Source of the DNA: an uncultured Clostridium sp.
Lineage (GTDB): Bacteria > Bacillota > Clostridia > TANB77 > CAG-508
Direction: 5' to 3'
DNA length: 59,390 nt
NCBI GenBank assembly: GCA_947365805.1
Contig: CANAZY010000006.1
Span: 1 to 59,390, forward strand
In this document: positions 16,850 to 25,893 of the stretch, one piece after another
How positions within the stretch are numbered: position 1 is the first letter of the stretch
Layout: every line of letters begins with the position of its first letter
The notes under the pieces: model-generated
What the model was told of the DNA's origin: nothing
Databases searched by the model: none
The model's input: the letters and a program-made list of their open reading frames with translations, nothing else
Program-made: the position numbers and the translations under genes

Positions 16850-16978
16850 TCATAATTCGAGTGTTTCGCAACTCAATTCAAAATGGCGAACGATATATTC
16901 GAGGTTTCACACCTCATAAAAAATAGTGAACGATATATTCGAGTTAATGCTAACTCAAAACAAAATAGCATAATTTAA
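16850..16978 (+). ncRNA. ToxI-type antitoxin RNA (type III TA), three tandem repeats
   Basis: Three tandem units of about 41 bases, each starting with TTCGAG (16856, 16898, 16938). Each folds a short hairpin: GAG-TGTTTCGCAA-CTC, GAGG-TTTCACA-CCTC and GAGTT-AATGCT-AACTC. Each ends in an A-rich segment like AAATAGTGAACGATA. In type III systems the toxin RNase cuts such a precursor into units that fold as pseudoknots and lock the toxin. Repeats, then a terminator, then the toxin gene is the diagnostic layout and is seen here. The remaining bases of this 300-base gene-free stretch hold only the promoter. Confidence 0.85.
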
Positions 16979-16985
16979 TTAATGG

Positions 16986-17019
16986 GGGTTAAAATTTAAT
17001 TTTAACTCTCATTTTTTTT
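16986..17019 (+). terminator. Leaky terminator between ToxI and toxN
   Basis: GGGTTAAAA (16986-16994) pairs with TTTTAACTC (17000-17008), followed by an eight-T run. In ToxIN loci this terminator sets the excess of antitoxin RNA over toxin mRNA. Confidence 0.82.
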
Positions 17020-17037
17020 GTATAAGGAGATGTTACA

Positions 17038-17535
17038 ATGAAGTTGAAATTTTATGAAGTAGATAGTGAATATATTAAATATTTAAAAGAAAATGGTGAT
17101 AATAAGATTCCTAATGTTGATTATGAAAAACATAAAAAATTCTTTTGTGGTATAGTACTTACAATAAATAAATTTAATTATTTTGCTCCAGTATCTTCTT
17201 ATAATAAAAAGGCTTACACTACATTCTTGATTATGGATAAAGATATGAAAACAAAAGAACTTAAACCTATATCTTCATTAAGATTTTCCTTTATGTTTCC
17301 ATATCCAATAGAATATTTAAATTAAAAAGACTTTTCTAAAGAAGATGAAAAGTATCAAGTTTTATTAAGAAAAGAATTACATTATTGTAATATGAATAGA
17401 GAGAAGATTAAAAAGTTAGCAAATCAAGTATATAAATTAGGATTAAATGAAGTAAGTAGAAAAAGATTCAATATATGTGATTTTAAAAAATTAGAAGAAA
17501 AGTGTATGGAATATATAGAAAAGAAGAATATTTAA
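17038..17535 (+). pseudogene. toxN: ToxN-family endoribonuclease toxin, interrupted by a stop
   Basis: Residues 1-95 match ToxN/AbiQ toxins: MKLKFYEVDSEYIKYLKENGD, the FFCGIVLTINKFNYFAPVSS strand region and FMFPYPIEYL. A TAA at 17323-17325 then ends the frame. The same frame continues without any shift for 69 more codons (KDFSKEDEKYQVLL, REKIKKLANQVYKL, KKLEEKCMEY) to a TAA at 17533, and this is exactly the expected C-terminal half. Intact, it would be about 165 residues, normal for ToxN. A single nonsense change has therefore probably disarmed the toxin while the ToxI repeats remain. AAGGAG precedes the ATG. Confidence 0.85.
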
Positions 17536-17642
17536 ACCTTTATAACTAAAACTATTGTGTAAAAAGAAAAAATAAGATATTATAAATAAAAAGATAAGAT
17601 TGTCAGCATTTTGTTATACGAAATTTTAAGGACATATAAAGA

Positions 17643-18065
17643 ATGGAGCCATATATTAAAGTTGGAATTGGAGTAATGATTTTAGAGGGCAATAAAATAT
17701 TATTAGGACATAGAGCTAAAGATAAGAAAGATACAGGCGGAATATACGAAGTTGATTGTTGGACTGTACCTGGTGGAAAGCAAGAATATGATGAAACATT
17801 TTTTGAAGGTGCTAAACGTGAAGTAAAAGAAGAAACAAATTTAGATGTAGATGATTTAGAACTATTTAATGTAGCAGATGATATTCAGCAAGACCGACAT
17901 TATATAACATTACAAATTATAGCAAGAAAGCATAGTGGTGAATTAAAAGTAATGGAACCAACAAAAGAAGATGATTGGCAATGGTTCGACTTAGATAACT
18001 TGCCAGAAAAATTATATTCACCATCAAGAAAATTTATTGAAACATATTTAAAATTAAGAAAATAA
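17643..18065 (+). CDS. NUDIX hydrolase (MutT-like)
   Basis: A 140-residue NUDIX enzyme that cleaves a nucleoside diphosphate linked to another group. The NUDIX box GX5EX7REUXEEXGU is visible as GKQEYDE, then AKREVKEETN near residue 52. The segment WTVPGGKQEYDE before it is typical of MutT-like enzymes. The substrate (oxidised dNTP, dCTP or sugar nucleotide) cannot be told. The next gene follows by about 45 bases. Confidence 0.85.
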   Translation: MEPYIKVGIGVMILEGNKILLGHRAKDKKDTGGIYEVDCWTVPGGKQEYDETFFEGAKREVKEETNLDVDDLELFNVADDIQQDRHYITLQIIARKHSGELKVMEPTKEDDWQWFDLDNLPEKLYSPSRKFIETYLKLRK

Positions 18066-18111
18066 GGTTAAGATAGGAAAATTAATTTATGAAATTAGAA
18101 GGTGAAGTATC

Positions 18112-18684
18112 ATGCAAACAAGGAGCAATGATGGTCCAATTCAATATGAAGATGAAATAAGAATGATGACACATAGTGAATTTAAAAAGCATGTGTTAAA
18201 AGTAACAAGAGAAATTGAAAAGTATACTATGGAAAATAATATAAGAATCGACTATGTTGTGCCAATTTTAAGAAGTGGTGCGGTACCTGCAGTGTATATT
18301 GCAAATGAGTTAAATTTAATCAAGTTTGCTCCTATTCAGGTAAAAAAGATAAAACAAAATGGTAAGTATGACCACATTGTTTTATTAAATTCTTTAAAGG
18401 ATTTAGATAAAGAAAGAAAACTCAATTTGCTTGTGGTAGAAGGTACATATAGTTCAGGAGAAACAATGCATACAGCACTTAATGAAATAAACAAAACATT
18501 ACCAAATGCAAATATTTTACTTGCTTGTGTTTGCGTAAGAGGAGAAGAAAATTTACCAAAAGATATACAAAAAAGTTTCTATGGATTTAGCTTAGCAAGA
18601 GAAAAACTATTTATCTATCCATGGGAATTAAAAGAACAAAAAGAAACACATCCAGACCAAAAGATAGAAAACATTTTTTATTAA
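18112..18684 (+). CDS. Phosphoribosyltransferase-like protein
   Basis: A 190-residue protein with a type I phosphoribosyltransferase-like core. The strand LNLLVVEGTYSSGETMHTAL fits the PRPP-binding loop (hhhhDDxxxTGxT form), but the usual acidic pair is replaced by V-E-G, so activity is uncertain. YVVPILRSGAVPAVYIANEL is the preceding substrate-side helix. The C-terminal KLFIYPWEL also occurs in nucleobase phosphoribosyltransferases. A role in base salvage or in regulation is possible. It lies between a NUDIX gene and a polytopic membrane protein. Confidence 0.6.
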   Translation: MQTRSNDGPIQYEDEIRMMTHSEFKKHVLKVTREIEKYTMENNIRIDYVVPILRSGAVPAVYIANELNLIKFAPIQVKKIKQNGKYDHIVLLNSLKDLDKERKLNLLVVEGTYSSGETMHTALNEINKTLPNANILLACVCVRGEENLPKDIQKSFYGFSLAREKLFIYPWELKEQKETHPDQKIENIFY

Positions 18685-18730
18685 ATTTTGAGTAAACAAA
18701 AGTAATTTGGAGAAAAAAGGTTAGAAGGAA

Positions 18731-19942
18731 ATGAAACGATTATTAAGAATAAGTTTTAACCAAGCAATTTTTTCATTTATACCAATATTATCATGGATGA
18801 TGCTTGGTTTGGTATTGGACAAAAATTTGGCAAATGTGTTTACCCTTACATATCCAATACAATTTATATGGCAAATATTTCGATCCATATTTGCCACAGG
18901 AGCTAATATAAGTAAAGAAAAAGATAAAAAAGAAAATGCAGTTTTATCTTCAATGACATTAGGAATCATTGTGGGATTTGTTGTATTTGGATTTATTGCA
19001 ATTAATATAAAAAGTTATATCGAATTTATGAATATGGATTATAACATATACAAAGAATTTGCATTATATTCTATTATTCAATTATACATACAATTAATAT
19101 TTTCTTTTGTTATGGAAAAATTATATTTTGAAGGAAAAGAAAAGCTAGCCAATCGATATATGCTAATTTTAAATTTATTAAATTTTGGCGTGCTAATGGC
19201 AACTGCTGTATTTGTAAGAGATAAAACAATCGTAGTTTTAACTACATTAATTACTATTTTTATTTATACATTATTTGTTACAATAAAACAATATAAAAAA
19301 TTTAAATTTGAAGTACACCCATTACAGTATATAAAATATGAGTCTGTTTCAATAGCAAGAGACTTATGCTTCTTTTTAACATATTTATTTGGATTTAGTA
19401 ATGCCTTAGAGTTTGGAGAAGAATATGTTACTGCATTAAATTTTGCAGCATTAGTAACAGATACACAGTGGGATTCTTTTGGTGCAGTTCATACTGTTGC
19501 AAAAATAGATATAAGCAAAGGAAAATTCAATTATAAAGAACATAAAAGAAATGCTTATAAGTTACTAGGAATTTTGCTATTTACAACATTTGTAATGTTA
19601 GCATTTTCATATCAATATTATGAGTTAAATATAATCATTACATTACTATATTTAAGTGTTGAAATAATAAACTTTTTATTAGAACCACTATATGAATTAA
19701 AAACATGTTATTTACAATTGGCTGATACATTTGAAGCAAAAGTAACTTCAAATAAAGTGGTAGCATCTGGCATAAGAGTTATAACATCATTTCTAAAAAC
19801 ACCATTTTGCACAGCAATAGGACAAATGCTTTCAATGGTAGAGCAACTTGTGGTTGTAAATGTTATGTTTTATAAGAATTTTAAAATAAATAAAGAAGGA
19901 CAAGTTGTAAAAAATAGTATGGGTAAAGATGATGGAAGATAA
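18731..19942 (+). CDS. Polytopic membrane protein, flippase/MATE-like
   Basis: A 403-residue protein with about ten to twelve hydrophobic segments spread over its length and short loops. The overall layout resembles MATE or polysaccharide-flippase proteins, but I see no signature residues that fix the family. The ribosome site GAAGG precedes the ATG. It ends just before a strong terminator, closing the run NUDIX, phosphoribosyltransferase-like, membrane protein. The substrate is unknown. Confidence 0.5.
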   Translation: MKRLLRISFNQAIFSFIPILSWMMLGLVLDKNLANVFTLTYPIQFIWQIFRSIFATGANISKEKDKKENAVLSSMTLGIIVGFVVFGFIAINIKSYIEFMNMDYNIYKEFALYSIIQLYIQLIFSFVMEKLYFEGKEKLANRYMLILNLLNFGVLMATAVFVRDKTIVVLTTLITIFIYTLFVTIKQYKKFKFEVHPLQYIKYESVSIARDLCFFLTYLFGFSNALEFGEEYVTALNFAALVTDTQWDSFGAVHTVAKIDISKGKFNYKEHKRNAYKLLGILLFTTFVMLAFSYQYYELNIIITLLYLSVEIINFLLEPLYELKTCYLQLADTFEAKVTSNKVVASGIRVITSFLKTPFCTAIGQMLSMVEQLVVVNVMFYKNFKINKEGQVVKNSMGKDDGR

Positions 19943-19989
19943 AAAAGCAAAGAGAACCATTTTATCTGGTTCTCTTTGCTTTTTTTTGT
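19941..19989 (+). terminator. Strong terminator between convergent genes
   Basis: AGCAAAGAGAACCA (19946-19959) pairs perfectly with TGGTTCTCTTTGCT (19967-19980), with an A run before it and a T run after it, so it can work in both directions. Confidence 0.93.
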
Positions 19990-20062
19990 TTTTTGATGTT
20001 ACAATTCCCAGATTCTGTACACATTGTCTGCTACTTTGGAATAAGAGAATTTAGTTAATTAC

Positions 20063-22685
20063 TTATATCCATTCACTGTATTTCCTAATATATAATTTTT
20101 TAACAATGCTAGCAATAAAACAATATAAGATAGGAAATCCAATGATAACAATAAGGTATATTGGCGAAAAGGCGACAAGACCTATCCATTTTCCTAAAAC
20201 AGTAAATGGTACAATTAGGGCAATGATGCTTAAGGTAATAGAGGTTGCATATACGGGAAGTGATGCATTGCTTTTGATAAATGGTGTTTTAGCAGTTCTG
20301 ATAATATGAAGGCCAATTAAGTTTGATACCACTCCATACGAAAACCAAATAGTTTGGAAAAGCGCAGCGTCTGGAAGTCGTAGTCCAAAACCAAACCATA
20401 AAGATGCAAATACCATTAAATCAAAAATTGAGCTAGTTGGTCCCATGAAAAACATGAAATTTCTTAAGTCTTTTAAATTCCATCTTCTTGGCTTTGTTAC
20501 ATATTCATTATCCACATTATCAAAAGGAAGAGAGAGTTGTCCAAAATCGTATAACAAACTTTGTACTAATAATTGAATTGGAGTGATTGGTAAAAATGGA
20601 AGTACAATGCTTGCAATTAGGACAGAAAGTACTTCACCAAAATTAAAGCTAACTGCCATTTTAATGTATTTTAAAAGATTGGCAAATGTTTTTCTTCCTT
20701 CAATGGCACCATCTAACAATACATTTAAATCTTTTTCTAATAAAATAATATCAGACGTTTCTTTGGCAATATCAACTGCGGTATCAACACTAATTCCAAC
20801 ATCAGCATTGGTAAGAGAAGGACTATCATTAATACCATCTCCCATATAACCAACAATATTTCCTGCCTCTTTTAACAATCTTACAATTCTTGCTTTTTCA
20901 ATAGGAGAAAGTTTTACAAAAATATTAGTATCATACAGTAAACGAAGTAAGGCTGCATCCGAAGCGCGATTTACTTGACTACCAGATACAATACGAGAAG
21001 AACGAATTCCTACTTTTTCACAAATACATCTTGTAACTTCTTCATTATCTCCTGTTAATACAATCACACGAATTCCTTTTTCATTTAACTTATCAATTGC
21101 AATTTTAGCACTTTCTTTTGGTGGATCTAAAAAGCCAATAAATCCCATTAATACCATTTTAGATTCATCTTTTACATGAAAATGGGTAATTCCATTAATC
21201 TCATTTTTTTGACAAACAGCGATAACACGTAATCCATCGGAATTTAATTTTTTTGTAAAACTTCGAATGGTTTGTTTTATTTGTGGTGTGATTTCGTGCA
21301 CAGAACCATTATCATAAACCAACGTACAAATCGATAAAATTTCTTCTACAGCACCTTTTGTAATTAACTGTGTTTTTTGTCCATCTGAGACGATAACAGA
21401 TAAACGTCTTCTTGCAAAATCAAAAGGAATTTCATCGATTTTAGTATAGTTATTTACAATATTGCTTAATTCCATTTCATTTGCTTTTTCGACAATGGCA
21501 GTATCGATATTTCCCTTTAAACCTGTTTGAAAAAAAGCATTTAAAAAAGCATGTTTTAAAACACCATAATTTTCGTTTCCATTAATATCTAAATATGTTT
21601 GAAGAACAATTTCGTCTTTGGTTAATGTTCCTGTTTTATCGGTACAAAGAATGTTCATTGCACCAAAACTTTGAATGGAATCTAGTTTTTTAACAATGGT
21701 TTTTTTCTTAGACATCCTTATAGCGCCTTTGGCAAGAGAAGAGGACAAAATAACAGGAAGTAGAAGAGGGGTAATTCCAATAGCAATGGCAACAGAAAAG
21801 GTAAAGGTAATTAAAATATCATGTTTTCCAATATTAACTAAAAAGGTAATTGGAATCATAACAAGCATAAAACGAATAAGTAGTTTACTAATGTTTTTAA
21901 TTCCTTTTTGGAAAGCAGTTTCTGGTTTTCCTGTTGTAATTGTTTTTGCAATTTTTCCTAAATAAGTATCGTTTGCGGTCTTAATGACAACACCTTTTGC
22001 ACTACCACTAATAACATTTGTACCCATAAAACAAATTGTATCTAAGTCGGTGACACTTTTAATATCTTTCGAAGAAGTTAATTCAGAAAAAGCAAGTTTC
22101 CTAACAGCTTCCGATTCTCCAGTAAGAGTGGATTGTCCAACATGTAAATCTTTTTCTTCAATAATGCGTAAGTCTGCTGGAATCATATCACCAGCAGAAA
22201 GAAAAACAACATCTCCTACTACAATTTCTTTAATTGGAATTTGAATTTTTTTGCTATCACGAAGAACCATACAAGTAGTAGCAACAAGACTTCGAAGCTT
22301 AGCTGCTGCTTTATTGGAGCGATATTCTTGTATAAATTCAAGAAGGGTGCTTGCAATTACCAATACCAAAATAACGATGATATTAGCATAACTTGGAACA
22401 GCTGGTAAAATTACATCTGTATAAATAAGTACGACACAAATTAATAATAAAATAATATTAAAAGGACTAAATAAGCTTTCGAATAGGTAATGATACCACT
22501 TTTTTTCTTTGGCTTGTTTTAATTCGTTTAATCCGTTTTTTAATAATAAACTCTTTGCAAAATCAGTTGTTAGGCCAGTTCCGCAAAAAATTCATTTTTG
22601 TTAAAAATTCGTTAGGTGCAAGAACTGCTTCAAGCCCATATTTTTCTTCTAAATCAATTTCTTCTAATTTTAAATTTGTACCCAT
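20063..22685 (-). CDS. mgtA: Magnesium-transporting P-type ATPase MgtA, +1 frameshift at CGGA
   Basis: A P3B-type ATPase importing Mg2+. The start ATG at 22685 opens a frame of 34 codons, then an in-phase CGG (22583-22581); read in frame, the product ends six codons later. A +1 shift gives GTGLTTDFAKSLLL and KNGLNELKQAKEKK, the cation-ATPase N-domain, then FSPFNIILLLICVV (first helix) and the whole pump. Downstream landmarks are STLTGES, CTDKTGTLTKD (phosphorylated Asp), GFLDPPKESA and GDGINDSPSL. The shifted product is 873 residues, normal for MgtA. Without the shift the only internal starts would lack the first membrane helices. I saw no recognisable Mg2+ leader. Confidence 0.88.
22580..22583 (-). 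other. CGGA +1 frameshift site in mgtA
   Basis: Minus-strand context: AAT TTT TTG CGG AAC TGG. Skipping C22583 gives TTG GGA ACT GGC CTA ACA, which runs into the conserved G-L-T-x-x-x-A-K motif of the ATPase N-terminus. The unshifted frame stops (TGA) six codons on. Confidence 0.78.
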
Positions 22686-22758
22686 TAGTTCACCTCTTAA
22701 AATCTTTCTTACAGTATGTCACAAATAAAGAAAAAACATACCTATAAACTATTTTTGC

Positions 22759-22787
22759 TTGAAATTTACATAAAAGTAAGATATAAT
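22759..22787 (+). promoter_or_regulatory. Promoter of the 22829 gene
   Basis: TTGAAA (22759-22764), 17 bases, then TATAAT (22782-22787). Confidence 0.7.
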
Positions 22788-22828
22788 ATAAAAAGCAACA
22801 AAAAAGTAAAGCAGAAAGGAGAACTATA

Positions 22829-23179
22829 ATGACGACAGCGGTTAAACTAAAAGATGGTGGAAAGATAGAAGTCAAGATAAGTGATGGACAGATTGAAACC
22901 ATCTATTACGAAAACCATGGACATGGAACGTGCTATGAAAGAAGGCAAAAACAAGATATACAAATTCAACTGAAAAACATTTTTGATGAAGATGTCGAAA
23001 AATTAAAACAGATTTTGGTAAACATCAAAAATGATGAAGAGTTTTTTGCCTATGGAAAGCAGTTCTTGGATGCTAAAAGAGAAAGGCTTTTAGCAAATTT
23101 TTCAAGCTATAAGCAGGAAGTCCAAAGAAGAATGCAACAGATGGAAAAAGAGATTGACAGGTTTAGGTTGCCGAACTAG
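22829..23179 (+). CDS. Small coiled-coil protein of unknown function
   Basis: I do not recognise this 116-residue protein. The first 30 residues suggest a small beta unit (VKLKDGGKIEVKISDGQIET). The rest is strongly helical and charged, ending in a heptad-like KQEVQRRMQQMEKEIDRF. AAAGGAG precedes the ATG. It has its own promoter and a GC-rich terminator, and composition slightly richer in G and C than its neighbours, like the one-gene units at 9-13 kb. It contains no in-phase CGG. Confidence 0.55.
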   Translation: MTTAVKLKDGGKIEVKISDGQIETIYYENHGHGTCYERRQKQDIQIQLKNIFDEDVEKLKQILVNIKNDEEFFAYGKQFLDAKRERLLANFSSYKQEVQRRMQQMEKEIDRFRLPN

Positions 23180-23188
23180 TTCTAAACG

Positions 23189-23222
23189 CAGGGGGAGACA
23201 TATTTCCCCTTGTTTTTTTTAT
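23189..23222 (+). terminator. Terminator after the coiled-coil gene
   Basis: CAGGGGGA pairs with TTCCCCTTG around a seven-base loop, followed by a run of eight T. Confidence 0.88.
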
Positions 23223-23229
23223 TTTTTAC

Positions 23230-23258
23230 TTGACACATTAAAACGTATGTTCTATAAT
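23230..23258 (+). promoter_or_regulatory. Promoter of dinB
   Basis: Perfect TTGACA (23230-23235) and TATAAT (23253-23258), 17 bases apart. Confidence 0.85.
23241..23252 (+). promoter_or_regulatory. Candidate LexA (SOS) operator in the dinB promoter
   Basis: AAACGTATGTTC matches the Gram-positive LexA core GAAC-N4-GTTC with one mismatch. It lies exactly in the spacer between -35 and -10, where repressor binding would block RNA polymerase. Confidence 0.65.
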
Positions 23259-23273
23259 AAGGCTGGTGATATT

Positions 23274-24494
23274 ATGGAAAGACAAATATTACATGTAGAT
23301 GTAAATAATGCGTTTTTATCGTGGACAGCAATTGATAGGCTAGCTTTAGGAGAAACATTAGATATTCGAACGATTCCTGCTGTTATTGGTGGAGATGAGG
23401 CAAGCAGACATGGAGTGGTACTTGCCAAAAGTATGAGAGCAAAAGAGTTCGGAATTAAGACAGGAGAACCACTTTATCAAGCTAGAAAGAAGTGTCCTAA
23501 TTTACAGGTGTTTCAAGGTGATTATGCTTCTTATCAAAAACATTCGAATGATTTATATCAATTATTATTAGAATATACAGACCAAATTGAACGCTTTTCA
23601 ATTGATGAGTGTTTTATGGATATGACCTTATTTTTACATCCAAATGAAAAATTGATTGATAAAGCATATGAAATTAATAAACGAGTAAAAGAAGAATTAG
23701 GTTTTACGGTTAATATAGGTGTTGCAAATAATAAGTTACTTGCAAAAATGGCATCAGATTTTAAGAAACCAGATAGAGTGCATACGTTGTATCCAGAAGA
23801 AATAAAAACAAAGATGTGGACTCTTCCTATTTCTGAGCTATTTATGGTAGGAAGGAAAAGCATTCCGAAACTAGCACAAATGGGGATTAAAACAATAGAA
23901 GATTTGGCCAGTCAAGATGAAAAAATACTTATCAAACAATTTGGAAAACATGGTAAGTTGATGTGGGAATATGCCAATGGAATTGACCAAAGTCCAGTTG
24001 TATATGAACCAGAACAACCGAAATGCATTGGAAATTCCATTACTCTTCCAGAAGATATCTATAACATTAATCGATTAAATGAGGTATTACTTGCATTATC
24101 GGAACAAGTAGCATTTCGATTACGAAAACATGGATTAAAAGCAAATGTGGTTAGTGTACAAATTAAAACAAAAGATTTTATAAGTTATTCACGCCAAAAA
24201 ACATTAGCATTACCAACCAATATTACAAAGGAAATTTATGAAACTGGTAAGGAATTATTAGGTAACTTACATCAAAATAGAGGAATACGACTAATTGGGA
24301 TTCAAACTAGCAAATTAGTGGAAAAAGACCAAATGCAATTATCTATGTTTGAAGAACAAACAAATCAAAAACAAGAGAAAATAGATGATGCCATGGAAGC
24401 GTTAAAAAGGAAATATGGATATGGAATTATTACAAGAGCTGGTGAAATGAAAGTAAAGAATATGATAAACATTCGAGAAGAAAAGAAAGAATAA
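23274..24494 (+). CDS. dinB: Y-family DNA polymerase IV
   Basis: An error-prone translesion polymerase. The 406-residue protein starts ILHVDVNNAFLSW (first catalytic Asp), has YSIDECFMD-type residues as FSIDECFMDMT (the second acidic pair), a FTVNIGVANNKLLAKMASDFKKP palm-fingers segment, helix-hairpin-helix ELFMVGRKSIPKLAQMG, and a little-finger domain from about residue 240. It ends with QLSMFEEQ, close to the QLSLF-type beta-clamp motif. I start at 23274, because a longer reading begins inside the preceding gene and ignores the promoter. The candidate LexA site suggests SOS control. Confidence 0.93.
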   Translation: MERQILHVDVNNAFLSWTAIDRLALGETLDIRTIPAVIGGDEASRHGVVLAKSMRAKEFGIKTGEPLYQARKKCPNLQVFQGDYASYQKHSNDLYQLLLEYTDQIERFSIDECFMDMTLFLHPNEKLIDKAYEINKRVKEELGFTVNIGVANNKLLAKMASDFKKPDRVHTLYPEEIKTKMWTLPISELFMVGRKSIPKLAQMGIKTIEDLASQDEKILIKQFGKHGKLMWEYANGIDQSPVVYEPEQPKCIGNSITLPEDIYNINRLNEVLLALSEQVAFRLRKHGLKANVVSVQIKTKDFISYSRQKTLALPTNITKEIYETGKELLGNLHQNRGIRLIGIQTSKLVEKDQMQLSMFEEQTNQKQEKIDDAMEALKRKYGYGIITRAGEMKVKNMINIREEKKE

Positions 24495-24577
24495 AGTCGA
24501 AACTTGTCACAAAAAGAAAGAAAATTCATAATATATTATATAACTATCTTCAAGGTAGTTTAAGGAGGTGAAATATA

Positions 24578-24835
24578 ATGGATATGGAACCAAAATGTTA
24601 TTATGAACAACCAAAATGTTGTTGCAAAGAAAAAAGATGTTGTGTTGATTTAATATTAACCATTCTATTAGTTGCATTTGCATTTGTTTTAGGACTTATT
24701 ATAGGTGCGCTTACTGGAATTCTAGTTCTTTTAGGATTAGGTGCTTTTATAGCTGTTGCGGTAATATTAGGACTATTAATTGTTTTAAGAATTGTTATGT
24801 TAGTTTGTTGTAGAAAAGAAAAGAAATGTTGCTAA
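24578..24835 (+). CDS. Small Cys-rich membrane protein
   Basis: An 85-residue protein with a symmetric design. The short N-terminus has six cysteines (KCYYEQPKCCCKEKRCC). Two hydrophobic helices follow (about 23-50 and 53-76), and the C-terminus holds four cysteines (VCCRKEKKCC). The cysteines flank the membrane on what should be the same side, suggesting metal or disulfide clusters. AAGGAGGTG precedes the ATG. I know no family function. It stands alone between dinB and folD. Confidence 0.65.
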   Translation: MDMEPKCYYEQPKCCCKEKRCCVDLILTILLVAFAFVLGLIIGALTGILVLLGLGAFIAVAVILGLLIVLRIVMLVCCRKEKKCC

Positions 24836-24965
24836 TTACTAGCAAATCGTGTGTCATATGGCACACGATACATAAGAAAAGTAAAAAACAAAAAAATAAG
24901 AGAAAAACAATTGCAAAAAAATATGGTTTTATATATAATAAGAAAAAACCAAAGGAGAAACAAAA

Positions 24966-25814
24966 ATGGAATTGATTGATGGAAAAGAACTTGCAAAAAA
25001 TATACGTGCAAACTTAAAAGATGAAGTAGAAGAACTAAAGAAAAAAGGCATTAACCCTAGACTTGCTGTTATTATGGTAGGAGACGATAAAGCATCTAAA
25101 GTATATGTAAGAAATAAATCGAAAGCATGCGAGGAAATAGGAATAGATTATAAAGAATATTTGTTAGATGATAATACAACAATGGACGAGCTATTAAATT
25201 TAATTCATATTTTAAATGTTGATAAAAATATTCATGGGATTTTATTACAAAGTCCATTACCAAAGAACTTAGATATAAATGAAGCATTTAAAGAGATTGC
25301 AACAGAAAAAGATGTAGATGGATTTAACCCAATTAATGTTGGAAAACTTAGCTTAAATCAAGATTGTTTTGTATCTTGTACACCATATGGAATTATAAAA
25401 ATGTTAGAAGCTTATAACGTACCAACAGAGGGCGCGCATGCTGTTATTGTTGGGAGAAGTAACATTGTTGGAAAACCATTATTACAATGCTTATTAAACA
25501 AAAATGCAACAGTTACCATTTGTCATTCCAAAACAAAAAATATAGAAGAAACAACAAAAAATGCAGATATACTAATAGCTGCACTTGGAAAACCAAACTT
25601 TATAAAAGCAAGTATGGTAAGAGAAGGTGCTGTTGTAATTGATGTAGGAATTAATAGAGATGAAAATGGTAAAATTGTAGGAGATGTTGATTTTGAAGAT
25701 GTATCAAAAAAGGCATCATACATAACACCAGTACCAGGTGGAGTTGGACCAATGACAATTGCTATGCTTATGACAAATGTAGTAAAAGCTGCAAAATATA
25801 GAGAACAAAAATAA
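24966..25814 (+). CDS. folD: Methylenetetrahydrofolate dehydrogenase/cyclohydrolase FolD
   Basis: A bifunctional enzyme interconverting 5,10-methylene- and 10-formyl-tetrahydrofolate with NADP. The 282 residues are typical. Landmarks are VGDDKASKVYVRNKSKAC with the catalytic Lys and Tyr region, GILLQSPLPKNL, EKDVDGFNPINVGKL, the Rossmann loop VIVGRSNIVGKPL and the closing TPVPGGVGPMTIAML. AAAGGAG lies before the ATG. A terminator follows, so it seems monocistronic. Confidence 0.97.
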   Translation: MELIDGKELAKNIRANLKDEVEELKKKGINPRLAVIMVGDDKASKVYVRNKSKACEEIGIDYKEYLLDDNTTMDELLNLIHILNVDKNIHGILLQSPLPKNLDINEAFKEIATEKDVDGFNPINVGKLSLNQDCFVSCTPYGIIKMLEAYNVPTEGAHAVIVGRSNIVGKPLLQCLLNKNATVTICHSKTKNIEETTKNADILIAALGKPNFIKASMVREGAVVIDVGINRDENGKIVGDVDFEDVSKKASYITPVPGGVGPMTIAMLMTNVVKAAKYREQK

Positions 25815-25840
25815 AAATATGGGGGGAGTATATAAATCGA

Positions 25841-25872
25841 AGGGAGCGATTTTATTTACGCTCCCTTTTTAT
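25841..25872 (+). terminator. Terminator after folD
   Basis: AGGGAGCG (25841-25848) pairs with CGCTCCCT (25859-25866), followed by a T run. Confidence 0.88.
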
Positions 25873-25893
25873 TTATATTGTAGGAGGTAAAAA

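Noticed and set aside
16850-16978. CRISPR-like or MITE repeats upstream of 17038
   Set aside because: Imperfect abutting units with short hairpins, promoter before and terminator after, next to a ToxN gene, fit ToxI.
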